Under the pieces are notes generated by a model. The model searched no databases. It saw nothing but the letters and a program-made list of their open reading frames with translations, and was not told where the DNA came from. This document shows positions 16,510 through 25,045 of a stretch of DNA of 30,146 nucleotides, in pieces. The stretch comes from an uncultured Clostridia bacterium (GTDB taxonomy: Bacteria; Bacillota; Clostridia; RUG12999): positions 1 through 30,146 of the forward strand of contig CAKVOK010000049.1 in NCBI GenBank assembly GCA_934792465.1, read 5' to 3'. Numbering within the stretch: position 1 is the first letter of the stretch; each line of letters opens with the position of its first letter. Made by a program: the position numbers and the translations under genes.

Positions 16510-18252
16510 ATGTTTAAAAGTATTAAATGGAAACTTGTTGCCATGTTCATGCTCATGGTGGCGGCCGTAATAATATTGGTGGGAACGATTTTCAGAATAA
16601 GCCTGTCCGACTTTTATCTTGACGAATTTTCCGATAAAGTAACGGTGGCGTTTTCCGGTGAATTTTACGAAAATGTTGTCAGCGAAACCGAAAAGGGCAA
16701 CGACCTTGCCCCCGTCCTCGACGCATATTCCGGACGTATCGGCATAGATTTATACCGCAATATGTATCTTCTGGACGGCAAAACAGGGAAAATCCTCTAT
16801 CGCACGGACAGCAGCGTAAAGGATATAGAAAAAACACCGAACATTATATCGGCATTAAGCGGCGTCACCGGAGATACGCTGAACGAGCAGCTCACCTACA
16901 TGGATTATGCAAAACCCGTTATGGTAAACGGTAAAGTAAAATACGTAATATACGTAAAAGATACGAAAGAAGAGCTTACGCAGATTATAAGCACCGTTTT
17001 GTCCATTATTCTGCGTGCGCTGCTTGTAGGGCTTCTGATTTCGCTCATAATCGGATATTTCATGTCCGAAACGATAACCTCCCCCATAATCTCGCTGAAA
17101 TCGAAAGCGGAACGAATGGCCGCCGGAGATTTCGGAACGAGAATAGAAAGCAAAGCAGAGGACGAAATAGGCGACCTCACCGAAGCTTTCAACAACATGG
17201 CGGCAAAAATAAACGAAAACTTAAACACAATAAGCGCCGAAAAAACGAAGCTCGAAACCATTCTCAAATTCATGACGGACGGCGTTATAAGCTTCGACGA
17301 GGGCGGTGCGATAACGCATATAAATCCTGCGGCGAAATCATATCTCGGCATAGACGAATCCGGCACGGATTTTGACGAATATTTTGAAAAAATAGGTGCG
17401 GACATAAGTATGTCCGAAATAATAGTAAAAAAAGGCGAAACCATCGAACGTGAAATAACTGTGAACGACAGGCAGCTGCAAGCATTTTTCACTTCGATTG
17501 CGCCGAACGAATCCGTTGTTTCCGCCGTTATAGTCGTAGTTCGCGACGTTACGAAGCTTCACAAGCTGGAGCTTTCCAGACGGGAATTCGTTTCCAACGT
17601 TTCGCACGAGCTGAGAACGCCGATAACAACGATAAAAAGCTATACGGAAACTATTCTCGATTCCGAGGATATGCCCATGGAAACGGCAAGACGCTTCCTC
17701 GAAGTCGTGCGCAGCGAAGCCGACCGCATGACAAGGCTCGTCTTTGATTTGCTTGAGCTTTCCAGACTCGATTATGACAATTCGAGTATGCCGAAAGAAA
17801 AATTCGATTTGAAGCTGCTGCTCGAAAATATCGTGAGCAAGCTTGCATTTGAAGCGGATTCGCACGAACACAAGCTTTCGCTCGCATTTGCCGGAAAAAT
17901 GGACTTGTTTTTCGGCAACCGCGACAGGATAGAGCAGGTCATAACAAACATTATCGTAAATGCGGTGAAATACACGCCGAACGGCGGCGAGATAAAGGTT
18001 TCCGCAGGGCAGATATACGGCAATTTCTACGTTAAGGTGAAAGACAACGGAATAGGTATTCCCGAAGAGGATTTGCCGCACGTATTCGACAGGTTTTACC
18101 GTGTTGACAAGGCTCGTTCCAGAAGCAGCGGCGGCACGGGACTCGGTCTTGCCATAGCGAAAGAAATAGTAAATGCGCACAGCGGCGACATTAAAATAAC
18201 CAGTGAAAAAGGCAAAGGAACGGAGGTCACACTCAGGTTTCCCGTTGTGTAA
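16510..18252 (+). CDS. walK: WalK/YycG-type sensor histidine kinase
   Basis: 580 residues. Two membrane helices (about 10-32 and 160-185) bracket an extracellular domain of about 125 residues. Then come HAMP (about 187-240), a PAS domain (about 250-345, ILKFMTDGVISFDEGG), a HisKA helix with His366 in SNVSHELRTP, and an ATPase domain with the N box (ITNIIVNAVKYTP), DNGIGIP, FDRFYRVDKARS and GTGLGLAI. This is the complete WalK layout. It senses wall state and phosphorylates WalR. It starts 15 bases after walR with GGAGAAG upstream. Confidence 0.93.
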   Translation: MFKSIKWKLVAMFMLMVAAVIILVGTIFRISLSDFYLDEFSDKVTVAFSGEFYENVVSETEKGNDLAPVLDAYSGRIGIDLYRNMYLLDGKTGKILYRTDSSVKDIEKTPNIISALSGVTGDTLNEQLTYMDYAKPVMVNGKVKYVIYVKDTKEELTQIISTVLSIILRALLVGLLISLIIGYFMSETITSPIISLKSKAERMAAGDFGTRIESKAEDEIGDLTEAFNNMAAKINENLNTISAEKTKLETILKFMTDGVISFDEGGAITHINPAAKSYLGIDESGTDFDEYFEKIGADISMSEIIVKKGETIEREITVNDRQLQAFFTSIAPNESVVSAVIVVVRDVTKLHKLELSRREFVSNVSHELRTPITTIKSYTETILDSEDMPMETARRFLEVVRSEADRMTRLVFDLLELSRLDYDNSSMPKEKFDLKLLLENIVSKLAFEADSHEHKLSLAFAGKMDLFFGNRDRIEQVITNIIVNAVKYTPNGGEIKVSAGQIYGNFYVKVKDNGIGIPEEDLPHVFDRFYRVDKARSRSSGGTGLGLAIAKEIVNAHSGDIKITSEKGKGTEVTLRFPVV

Positions 18253-18264
18253 CGTATATGTTAC
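18249..18264. repeat. Short inverted repeat at the walK stop codon
   Basis: GTAAC and GTTAC flank six bases, overlapping the walK stop. The left half extends to TGTAAC, one half-site of the WalR consensus, and lies 28 bases before the full WalR-like site. It may be a weak second site or chance. Confidence 0.3.
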
Positions 18265-18280
18265 GGTATTTTAAATCATA

Positions 18281-18313
18281 TGTAATATTTCTGTAACATA
18301 TATGGTGTATAAT
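18281..18313 (+). promoter_or_regulatory. Putative WalR box with downstream -10 element
   Basis: TGTAAT (18281-18286), five bases, then TGTAAC (18292-18297) fits the published WalR consensus TGTWAH-N5-TGTWAH exactly. A perfect TATAAT (18308-18313) lies ten bases further on. The place of the -35 box (about 18285-18290) is inside the direct repeat and has no TTGACA, as expected for an activated promoter. It would drive the secreted-protein/yycH/yycI/ATPase cluster. Confidence 0.65.
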
Positions 18314-18392
18314 TATTATATAGAAATACATAACTTGCATCAAAAGAAATGACATATTTATTAACAGGCAGTTTTGCCGGAAAGGACGAGGT

Positions 18393-18887
18393 ATGTTAAA
18401 AAAATTATGTTATCTGACAGCTGTGCTTTGTACACTGCTTCTTTTGGGTGCGCTGAGCGTATCGGCAGCACCGACGGAAATGAACAAAATCCCCGAAAGC
18501 AAGGGGCTTATATGTATTGATATATATAACCCCGAAACGGTAGTTTCGACCACAACGCAGAGCGACTACGTATTGTCCGGTATCGCAAATCCGGGCGTCG
18601 TAGTGAGCGTGTATTACCAGGAAAAATCCACAGGGAAATACAAACTGGTTTCAAACGGCGGAAAGCAGGCAGTTCAGACTATAGGTTCAAGCGGATATTT
18701 CGCACAGCGTGTTCTCCTGAACGAGGGCAAAAACAATCTGCTTATAAGAGTGGATTCCTCGTATTCGTCAGCGACTCCGCAGCAGATAATGTCGCTCGAA
18801 ATCAACCTTTTGGTAGACAGTTTCTGGGACCGTTTCAAAAGCACGTCGAACAACCGTGAGCAGGCTCTCAGAAGTTCACTCAGATAA
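18393..18887 (+). CDS. Small secreted protein with Ig-like fold, first gene of the yycHI cluster
   Basis: 164 residues with a clear signal peptide (MLKKL..., cleavage near VSAA, about residue 25). The mature part reads like a single beta-sandwich of the bacterial Ig-like type: SDYVLSGIANPGVVVSVYY, then SSGYFAQRVLLNEGKNNLLIRV, as in modules meant to be displayed outside the cell. No catalytic residues, no anchor and no lipobox are evident. Its stop and the yycH start share one base (TAATG). Standard walRK operons do not have such a gene in this place. It might be a wall ligand or a sensor subunit for WalK/YycHI; this is inference. Confidence 0.75.
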   Translation: MLKKLCYLTAVLCTLLLLGALSVSAAPTEMNKIPESKGLICIDIYNPETVVSTTTQSDYVLSGIANPGVVVSVYYQEKSTGKYKLVSNGGKQAVQTIGSSGYFAQRVLLNEGKNNLLIRVDSSYSSATPQQIMSLEINLLVDSFWDRFKSTSNNREQALRSSLR

Positions 18888-20275
18888 TGAAAAGGGCAAA
18901 AGATATAACATTAGTTACGCTAATCCTCATTAGCGTACTTTTGTTTTCAAGGGTATGGTTCGGGACGAATTTTATCGGCGAAATCAAGAAAAATATAATG
19001 TTTGCAAAAGCGGCGTATGAATCGGAAACGAAAAGCTTTACAATCGAAAGCATAATAACTCCCGAAAACATCATAGTTACGGGAGGCGGAAAGCGCCGTG
19101 TTGTTTCAAAAGGTCAAAACGGATATGACGAGCTTTTTGAACGCATGAAGTCTGCTGCGGAGAAAATCGGCTTAAACCCCGACCGTTTTGCGGAAGCCGA
19201 ATCGGACGACTGGTCCGCTTCTCTGAAATCACGCTCGATACTCTTCGACTTTGCCGCCGCATACGATTCGGGATTGCTCGAAAAAGCGGGGATTTCTCTG
19301 CCGGACGGCGCATACAAAAACATTGTCTTTGTTCCGTCGGATTCGATAGCCGTAAATTCCATGGTATATATAAAGAATCACGGCAACGGCAAGGTATACA
19401 AATTCATTGCGGACAGCGGCAACGATGAACTGGATGCCGTGATAAACAAATATGCCGTATCGGCGGACGCAATGAACAGTCCGTTCTCTTTCGAACTGGG
19501 ATTTGACAAGGCGAGAACGAATACCGGAATATCGCAGAACGTTTTGCTTGATTCCAACATAGTAATCGGTCTTACCGAGAAAAACGTGAACAATGCCGTC
19601 TTGCATACCGGCAGCGGATATTTCACGCAGCGGACGGTCGACAGGCTTCTCGAAACCTTTAAATTCAACCCAAACACCACGAGAAGATATATCGACAAGG
19701 ATGACGTAACGGTATTTGTGGACAACACCGCAACTCTCAAAATATACCCGTCGTATCTCATAGAATACACTTCGGAAAGCGGCGGATATTCGTTTCCTGC
19801 CTCGGGACTGAGCGGCAAGGAAACCGCCGCCGCATACGTAAACGGAATTTACGGAACTGTCCGTGAGGTGTTCAAAAACGTTGGCATAAGCGGTATGCAG
19901 ATGCTTGCGGCATCGGATATAAATTCGGAAACCGCAAAATCGGATATTACAATTAATTTTGATTATTATATAAACGGAATGCCCGTTTTTGCGAACGGTG
20001 AAAACGGTGCGGAGCACGGCATAACGGCGGTTTTGAGCGGCGGTACGCTGAAATCGTACAGGCAGTATCTTTTTACGGCGGAGCTTGCGGAGGAATCCGA
20101 AAACATTGGTTCTATGATAAATGCGCTCGATACGCTGTATGCAAAATTCAAGAACGAAAAAGAGGTGCGCCTTTCGGACGTATTCACGGCATATGAAGCG
20201 GACAAAGGCTCGGATTTGCTAAGACCCGTATGGTGCGCAAAAACAGAAAAAGAAATCGTAATAATTTCTGATTGA
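18887..20275 (+). CDS. yycH: YycH-like regulator of WalK
   Basis: 462 residues. One N-terminal membrane helix (about 8-27) ends in SRVWFGTNF, matching the YycH pattern of an anchor followed by a large extracytoplasmic region. Sequence in this family is poorly conserved; the identification rests on size, topology and position between walK and yycI. In Bacillus YycH and YycI together restrain WalK through membrane-helix contact, whereas in Staphylococcus they activate it. The start is tied to the preceding stop (TAATG). Confidence 0.8.
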   Translation: MKRAKDITLVTLILISVLLFSRVWFGTNFIGEIKKNIMFAKAAYESETKSFTIESIITPENIIVTGGGKRRVVSKGQNGYDELFERMKSAAEKIGLNPDRFAEAESDDWSASLKSRSILFDFAAAYDSGLLEKAGISLPDGAYKNIVFVPSDSIAVNSMVYIKNHGNGKVYKFIADSGNDELDAVINKYAVSADAMNSPFSFELGFDKARTNTGISQNVLLDSNIVIGLTEKNVNNAVLHTGSGYFTQRTVDRLLETFKFNPNTTRRYIDKDDVTVFVDNTATLKIYPSYLIEYTSESGGYSFPASGLSGKETAAAYVNGIYGTVREVFKNVGISGMQMLAASDINSETAKSDITINFDYYINGMPVFANGENGAEHGITAVLSGGTLKSYRQYLFTAELAEESENIGSMINALDTLYAKFKNEKEVRLSDVFTAYEADKGSDLLRPVWCAKTEKEIVIISD

Positions 20276-20289
20276 AGGAGGGAAAAGTA

Positions 20290-21123
20290 ATGTATTGGTC
20301 ACGTGTAAAAACAATACTTATTTTTCTCTTTTTTGCTCTCGATATATTTCTTTTCGGATATATCATGTATTCCGACTACGATGAAAATGCCGTCAGCCGA
20401 ACGGAAAAGGAAAACACGGCGGCGGTGCTGAAAAACAGCAACATAAAAATCGACACGGAAATAATTCCGGACAAAACAGGCTGGCTCGGAATAGTCGAAC
20501 TGAACAGCATATGGACGGATTCGGACAGCCTTGCGAAATCGGTACTCGGAACGGGAGCAGAGAAAATAAGCGACGGCGCGTACAGCAAAGGCAATACCCG
20601 TCTCGACCTCTTTGAAGACGGATTTTCTTATTCGACCGGCGCAAAAAACATAACAAAACCCAATGCAAAAACGGCGGCGGAAGAGCTTGAACAAATCAAC
20701 ATTTCGGCTGACGAAAAAAGCGGCACTGCCCACGGAAACGAATTGCTCTTCACTCAGGAAATAGACGGCGTTCCGATTTTTGAAACCGGTATATCCGTAA
20801 AAGCATCGAAAGACAAGCTTGCCGAAGTATACGGCTACTGGATATTTTCCGATTCCGGCGACAGCATTGTAAAAAAGCAGGAGGCTCGGCTGATGCCGGC
20901 AACCTCCGTACTTATCAACTTCACCGGAAGCGATTTATACGACAGTCACGGTGATGAAATAACAAAAATCGAAGAGGGCTACAGCATAGGCAGTCCCGCA
21001 CCGGACACACAGCACAAGCTTGTTTCCGTTGCTCCGGCGTATAAAATAACGCTGAAAAGCGGAGCATATGCTGTATACGACGCAATAAACGGCGAATTTC
21101 TGTATGAAAAAGGGAGCGACTAA
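20290..21123 (+). CDS. yycI: YycI-like regulator of WalK
   Basis: 277 residues from the ATG at 20290, with AAGGAGG eight bases upstream; the in-frame TTG at 20272 would place that site inside the gene. The N-terminus MYWSRVKTILIFLFFALDIF is the family signature (WS-x-K/R-xKTI then a hydrophobic helix and D-x-FL). The extracytoplasmic part ends with a PepSY-like fold (PAYKITLKSGAYAVYDAINGEFLYE), as in the YycI family. It acts with YycH on WalK. The next gene starts immediately after the stop. Confidence 0.88.
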   Translation: MYWSRVKTILIFLFFALDIFLFGYIMYSDYDENAVSRTEKENTAAVLKNSNIKIDTEIIPDKTGWLGIVELNSIWTDSDSLAKSVLGTGAEKISDGAYSKGNTRLDLFEDGFSYSTGAKNITKPNAKTAAEELEQINISADEKSGTAHGNELLFTQEIDGVPIFETGISVKASKDKLAEVYGYWIFSDSGDSIVKKQEARLMPATSVLINFTGSDLYDSHGDEITKIEEGYSIGSPAPDTQHKLVSVAPAYKITLKSGAYAVYDAINGEFLYEKGSD

Positions 21124-23382
21124 ATGGAGGGTCTTTCAAGCGGCGAGGTTCGGGAACGGATAACTGCCGGGCAGGTAAACAAAACAAACAACAACTACAC
21201 AAAATCATACGGCAAAATCGTATGCGAAAATATTTTTACGTTTTTCAACGTAATAAGCATAATTCTTTTCGTGCTTATCTTAAAAACCGGGGCATATCTG
21301 AACACGCTTTTCATAGGCGTTGTGATAAGCAATGCGGCGACCTCGATTTTCCACGAATGCAAAGCGAAAAAGACGATAGATTCGCTGAACATGATGAACT
21401 CCCCGAAAGCCGAGGTCATGCGTGACGGAAAAAAGCAGACCGTAAATACCGAAGAAATCGTACTTGATGACATCGTATTCATAAAAAGCGGCACGCAAAT
21501 CTGTGCGGATCTTGAAATCATTTCCACGGACGGACTGGAAATTGACGAATCCGTCATCACGGGCGAAAGCCGAAGCATAGACAAAAACATCGGTGATACC
21601 GTATATTCGGGCAGTTTTGTTATCTCCGGCACTGCGGCGGCAAAGGCGTGCGCAGTCGGCGAAAACAGCTATATCAGCCGAATTGCAAGCATTGCAAAAA
21701 AAGACAAGCGTGTCAAATCCGAAATAAATAACTTTGTAAATTCGCTTATTAAAAAGCTCATATACGCTATGCTGCCCCTCGGCGTACTGCTTTTCATAAC
21801 GCAGACAAGGGGCGGAGTCGACGTCAACACGGCAATATCCGGCGTGGGCGGCGCAATAACGGGTATGATTCCGAGCGGTCTTGTGCTGATATGCACGATT
21901 TCCATGGCTATGGGCGTATACAAAAGCTCTCCGAAAGGTGTATTGATACGTGAAGCGGCAGCCACGGAAACTCTCGCCAGAACGGATACGATATGCATAG
22001 ACAAAACCGGCACGATTACAACAGGCAGGCTGATAACCGAAAAAATAGAACCCGAAAGTCCCGAATTTGACAAAGCGAAGCTTGCACGTCTGATAAATGC
22101 GTTTGAAGATAAAAATGCGACCGCGGCGGCGATTCTCGAAGCCGCAGGCAGCGGCGAATCCGAAAAGCCTATCGGAAAAATTCCTTTTTCTTCCGAAAGA
22201 AAATATATGGCGGCGCAGTTTGCGGACGGCACGTATATTCTGGGTGCGCCCGAAATCGTATGCGGAAAGGAATATGAAAGCGGCGGCAAGCGAACGCTTG
22301 TTTTCGCCGTGACAAATGAAGAAATAAAGGAAAAGACGTTGCCCGGCAACGTAAACGTATTGTGCAATATCGTACTTGAAGATGAAGTCAAAGAGGACGC
22401 CGGCAAAGTTATTTCCGAATTTAAAGATAACGGAGTAAGCGTAAAGATAATCTCCGGCGACAACCCGAAATCTGCTCTCCGTGCGGCACAGCGTGCCGGA
22501 ATAAACGTAAACAAATGCTGTGATTTATCCGCCATGACGGAATCCGAGGTAAAAAAAGCCGCCGAAGAATATGAGATTTTCGGACGTGCCAAACCGAAAC
22601 ACAAGCAGATTATAGTGCGTGAGCTTCAAAAAAACGGCAAAACAGTCGCCATGATAGGTGACGGAGTGAACGACATTCCGGCAATGCGCGAAGCGGATTT
22701 GAGCATCGCCATGGCTTCCGGCAACGATGCCGTGAAAGGCTGCGGAAAAATTCTGCTGCTGAAATCCTCGTTTTCTCCGCTTGTATCGGTTGTGCGAGAG
22801 GGCAGAAGCCTTATAAACAACATGGAGCGTGTATCGGGTCTTTATCTCGTGAAAACTATTTATTCATTGCTTATAACAGTGTTTTTTATATTTCTCAATA
22901 TGCAATACCCGTTCGAACCTATTCATCTTTCCATAATAGGGTCGCTGACAGTGGGAACGCCGTCATTTTTCATGGCAATGGAGAATAATTATTCAAAAAT
23001 CCGCAAGGGATTTGCAAAACGAATTATTTCCAATGCCGCTCCGGGCGGTCTTATAATAAGCGCAAACGCAATATTAATGGGCATTTTGAACAAGTTCGGC
23101 ATTATCACGCACGATGCTTCCGTAATTTCCACGGTATACATTGCGGGATTTATCGCCGTGCTGACGCTTGCGTTCGTATCCCGCCCGATGAGCAGATACC
23201 GCAGAATTATCGTGATTTTATCGGGAATATGCACGATAGGCGCATTCGTAATCTTCGGACCGATAATAGGGTTGCGGATTAATAGGGCGGCGGATTTCGG
23301 ACTTTTTGCCGTGCTTGCGGTATTTTATTCACTTATTATGCTGATTTTGAATAAATATATTGAAAAAAGACGAAACTTGTGA
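21124..23382 (+). CDS. CtpE-type cation-transporting P-type ATPase linked to the Wal cluster
   Basis: 752 residues. Membrane helices lie at about 36-75, 205-265 and, as six more, 575-748. The actuator has TGES (146-149); Asp293 in DKTGTIT is phosphorylated; GDGVNDIPAMREADLSIAMASG is the hinge. There is no HMA domain and no CPC, so it is not a heavy-metal pump. The layout resembles the CtpE group, whose mycobacterial member imports calcium. The helix-4 motif reads IPSGL where P2-type pumps have PEGL, so a key Ca ligand (Glu) is Ser here. The ATG directly follows the yycI stop, which strongly suggests the pump works with the WalK/YycHI system. The ion is unknown. Confidence 0.85.
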   Translation: MEGLSSGEVRERITAGQVNKTNNNYTKSYGKIVCENIFTFFNVISIILFVLILKTGAYLNTLFIGVVISNAATSIFHECKAKKTIDSLNMMNSPKAEVMRDGKKQTVNTEEIVLDDIVFIKSGTQICADLEIISTDGLEIDESVITGESRSIDKNIGDTVYSGSFVISGTAAAKACAVGENSYISRIASIAKKDKRVKSEINNFVNSLIKKLIYAMLPLGVLLFITQTRGGVDVNTAISGVGGAITGMIPSGLVLICTISMAMGVYKSSPKGVLIREAAATETLARTDTICIDKTGTITTGRLITEKIEPESPEFDKAKLARLINAFEDKNATAAAILEAAGSGESEKPIGKIPFSSERKYMAAQFADGTYILGAPEIVCGKEYESGGKRTLVFAVTNEEIKEKTLPGNVNVLCNIVLEDEVKEDAGKVISEFKDNGVSVKIISGDNPKSALRAAQRAGINVNKCCDLSAMTESEVKKAAEEYEIFGRAKPKHKQIIVRELQKNGKTVAMIGDGVNDIPAMREADLSIAMASGNDAVKGCGKILLLKSSFSPLVSVVREGRSLINNMERVSGLYLVKTIYSLLITVFFIFLNMQYPFEPIHLSIIGSLTVGTPSFFMAMENNYSKIRKGFAKRIISNAAPGGLIISANAILMGILNKFGIITHDASVISTVYIAGFIAVLTLAFVSRPMSRYRRIIVILSGICTIGAFVIFGPIIGLRINRAADFGLFAVLAVFYSLIMLILNKYIEKRRNL

Positions 23383-23388
23383 TATACT
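23360..23388 (+). promoter_or_regulatory. Promoter candidate for the Dabb-argF run
   Basis: TTGAAA (23360-23365) and TATACT (23383-23388), 17 bases apart, at the end of the ATPase gene. Transcription from it would pass through the palindromic repeat at 23425-23684 before reaching the Dabb gene at 23749. Confidence 0.5.
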
Positions 23389-23424
23389 ATTTATATAGCT
23401 AAATGTGCAGCGGCACAGACCAAT

Positions 23425-23684
23425 GCCTCCCCTGTGTAAGGGGAGGGGGACCGCCTGTGGCGGTGGAAGGGTTGTAAAATCCCCTGTGTAAGGCGACGGA
23501 AGCTGCCGTGCAGCGGAGGTGTGGGGACCGCCTGTGGCGGTGGAAGGGTTGTCAATGGATGTATATGCTACGTAATAAATACGTGCAAACCCACAACCCC
23601 TCAGTCACCTAACGGTGCCAGCTCTACCAAGGCACGCCTACGTATGCCACAGGCATTACTCCGGTGCCCTTACACAGGGGAGCC
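23425..23684. mobile_element. MITE-like palindromic intergenic repeat, no coding capacity
   Basis: The ends GCCTCCCCTGTGTAAGGG and CCCTTACACAGGGGAGCC are inverted copies with one mismatch in 18. Inside are two exact 30-base direct repeats (23446-23475 and 23523-23552), each holding the perfect hairpin ACCGCC-TGT-GGCGGT, and an inner pair GGGTTGT/ACAACCC (23546-23552 and 23593-23599). A second partial end (CCCCTGTGTAAGG, from 23481) suggests nested insertion or internal duplication. It looks like a non-autonomous element. I recall similar sequences between genes in gut Clostridia. I see no clear target-site duplication. Confidence 0.65.
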
Positions 23685-23748
23685 TATATAAGTATGCAAA
23701 GCAGCACAAACCGAAGCCACACCACATCACATGAAAGGAAAGACAGTT

Positions 23749-24051
23749 ATGATAAAACACGTTATACTATGGAACATTAAAGACGAATATTCTCCCGAAG
23801 AAAAAGGCAAAATCAAACAGGACATCAAAGCGGGTCTTGAAGGACTGAAAGGCAAAATTCCGGGTCTTGCGGATATAAAAGTAAATATTGAGGGTTTGTC
23901 CTCATCAACCGCCGATTTGATGCTTGATTCGACATTTGAAAGCGAATCGGCACTGAAAGGATATGCTGCGAATCCGCTGCACGTACACATTGCGGATACA
24001 TATGTGCGCCCGTTTACGTCCCACCGCAGCTGCCTTGATTTTGAAATTTAA
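23749..24051 (+). CDS. Dabb (stress-responsive A/B barrel) domain protein
   Basis: 100 residues from the ATG at 23749, chosen because AAAGGAAAG lies about nine bases before it and MIKHVILWNIKDE is the usual Dabb N-terminus. It is a single dimeric ferredoxin-like domain: the strand IKHVILW, a helix, the strand ADIKVNIE, a long helix ending YAANPLHVHIADTYVRPF, and a closing strand. The H-x3-W at the start and the NPxHxxxA block are family hallmarks. The family includes plant stress proteins and some cyclases or mono-oxygenases; no substrate can be inferred. It sits 27 bases before argF. Confidence 0.88.
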   Translation: MIKHVILWNIKDEYSPEEKGKIKQDIKAGLEGLKGKIPGLADIKVNIEGLSSSTADLMLDSTFESESALKGYAANPLHVHIADTYVRPFTSHRSCLDFEI

Positions 24052-24078
24052 AACCAATACCGGAAAGGAAAAATATAT

Positions 24079-24999
24079 ATGAAAAAAGATTTTATTTCAC
24101 TCATGGATTACTCCGGACAGGAGATACTGGACTTGATTGCCCTCGCCAAAGAACTGAAAGCGGACAGCAAGGCCGGCAGAAAACACCACATTCTCGACGG
24201 CAAAACGCTCGGAATGATATTCACAAAATCTTCTACAAGAACAAGGGTATCGTTTGAAGTCGGAATGTATCAGCTGGGCGGTCAGGCTCTCTTTTTGAGT
24301 TCCAACGATATTCAGCTCGGCAGAGGCGAATCGATTTACGATACCGCAAACGTGCTTTCACGTTTTCTGGACGGAATTATGATACGTACATACAAACATT
24401 CGGACGTTACAGAGCTTGCCGAAAATGCGGCAATCCCCGTTATAAACGGTCTGACGGATTTGCTCCACCCGTGCCAGGTGCTTGCGGATTTGCTTACGAT
24501 AAGCGAATACAAAGGCGATCTCAAAGGCAAAAAGCTCTGCTATGTGGGTGACGGAAACAACATGGCACATTCCCTCTTATATGGCTGTACCAAAGTGGGT
24601 ATGGATATTTCCGTAGCAACTCCGGACAAATACAAATGTGACGAAACCGTTATGGGCAACGCTCTGAAAATAGCCGCCGAAACAGGCAGCAAGGTTGAAT
24701 TTACAAACAATCCGAAGCAGGCTATGGAAAATGCGGACGCTGTTTATACAGACACATGGGTAAGCATGGGTATGGAAGCCGAAAAACAGCAGCGAATAAA
24801 AGATTTCGCCGGTTTTGAAGTGAACCGTGAGCTGATGGATATTGCCAAGCCCGATGCAATGTTTCTGCACTGCCTGCCGGCATACAGGGGCTACGAGGTA
24901 TCGGCAGACGTCATAGACGGCAAGCAATCCGCAATATTCGACGAAGCCGAAAACAGACTTCATGCACAGAAGGCTGTTATGGCAACATTAATGAAATAA
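24079..24999 (+). CDS. argF: Ornithine carbamoyltransferase
   Basis: 306 residues, the usual length. It joins ornithine and carbamoyl phosphate to make citrulline, in arginine biosynthesis (or the reverse in the deiminase pathway). Carbamoyl-phosphate residues are in STRTR (52-56) and HPCQ (130-133). The ornithine loop SMG is at 229-231 and the catalytic Cys lies in HCLP (264-267). GGAAAGGA stands upstream of the ATG. No other arginine genes are in the window, so it is separated from its pathway, and no deiminase-pathway genes are present either. argF is preferred over arcB mainly for that reason. Confidence 0.95.
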   Translation: MKKDFISLMDYSGQEILDLIALAKELKADSKAGRKHHILDGKTLGMIFTKSSTRTRVSFEVGMYQLGGQALFLSSNDIQLGRGESIYDTANVLSRFLDGIMIRTYKHSDVTELAENAAIPVINGLTDLLHPCQVLADLLTISEYKGDLKGKKLCYVGDGNNMAHSLLYGCTKVGMDISVATPDKYKCDETVMGNALKIAAETGSKVEFTNNPKQAMENADAVYTDTWVSMGMEAEKQQRIKDFAGFEVNRELMDIAKPDAMFLHCLPAYRGYEVSADVIDGKQSAIFDEAENRLHAQKAVMATLMK

Positions 25000-25045
25000 A
25001 TTACACTTAGATTTATGCTAATTTTGTGAAAGGAATGTCACAATT

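Noticed and set aside
21195..22604. Minus-strand frames of 145 and 311 codons
   Set aside because: They are shadows of the P-type ATPase, whose motifs and coupled start are unambiguous on the plus strand.
23446..23552. Direct repeats as a mini CRISPR array
   Set aside because: There are only two 30-base copies, 47 bases apart, inside a palindromic element; no cas genes are present.
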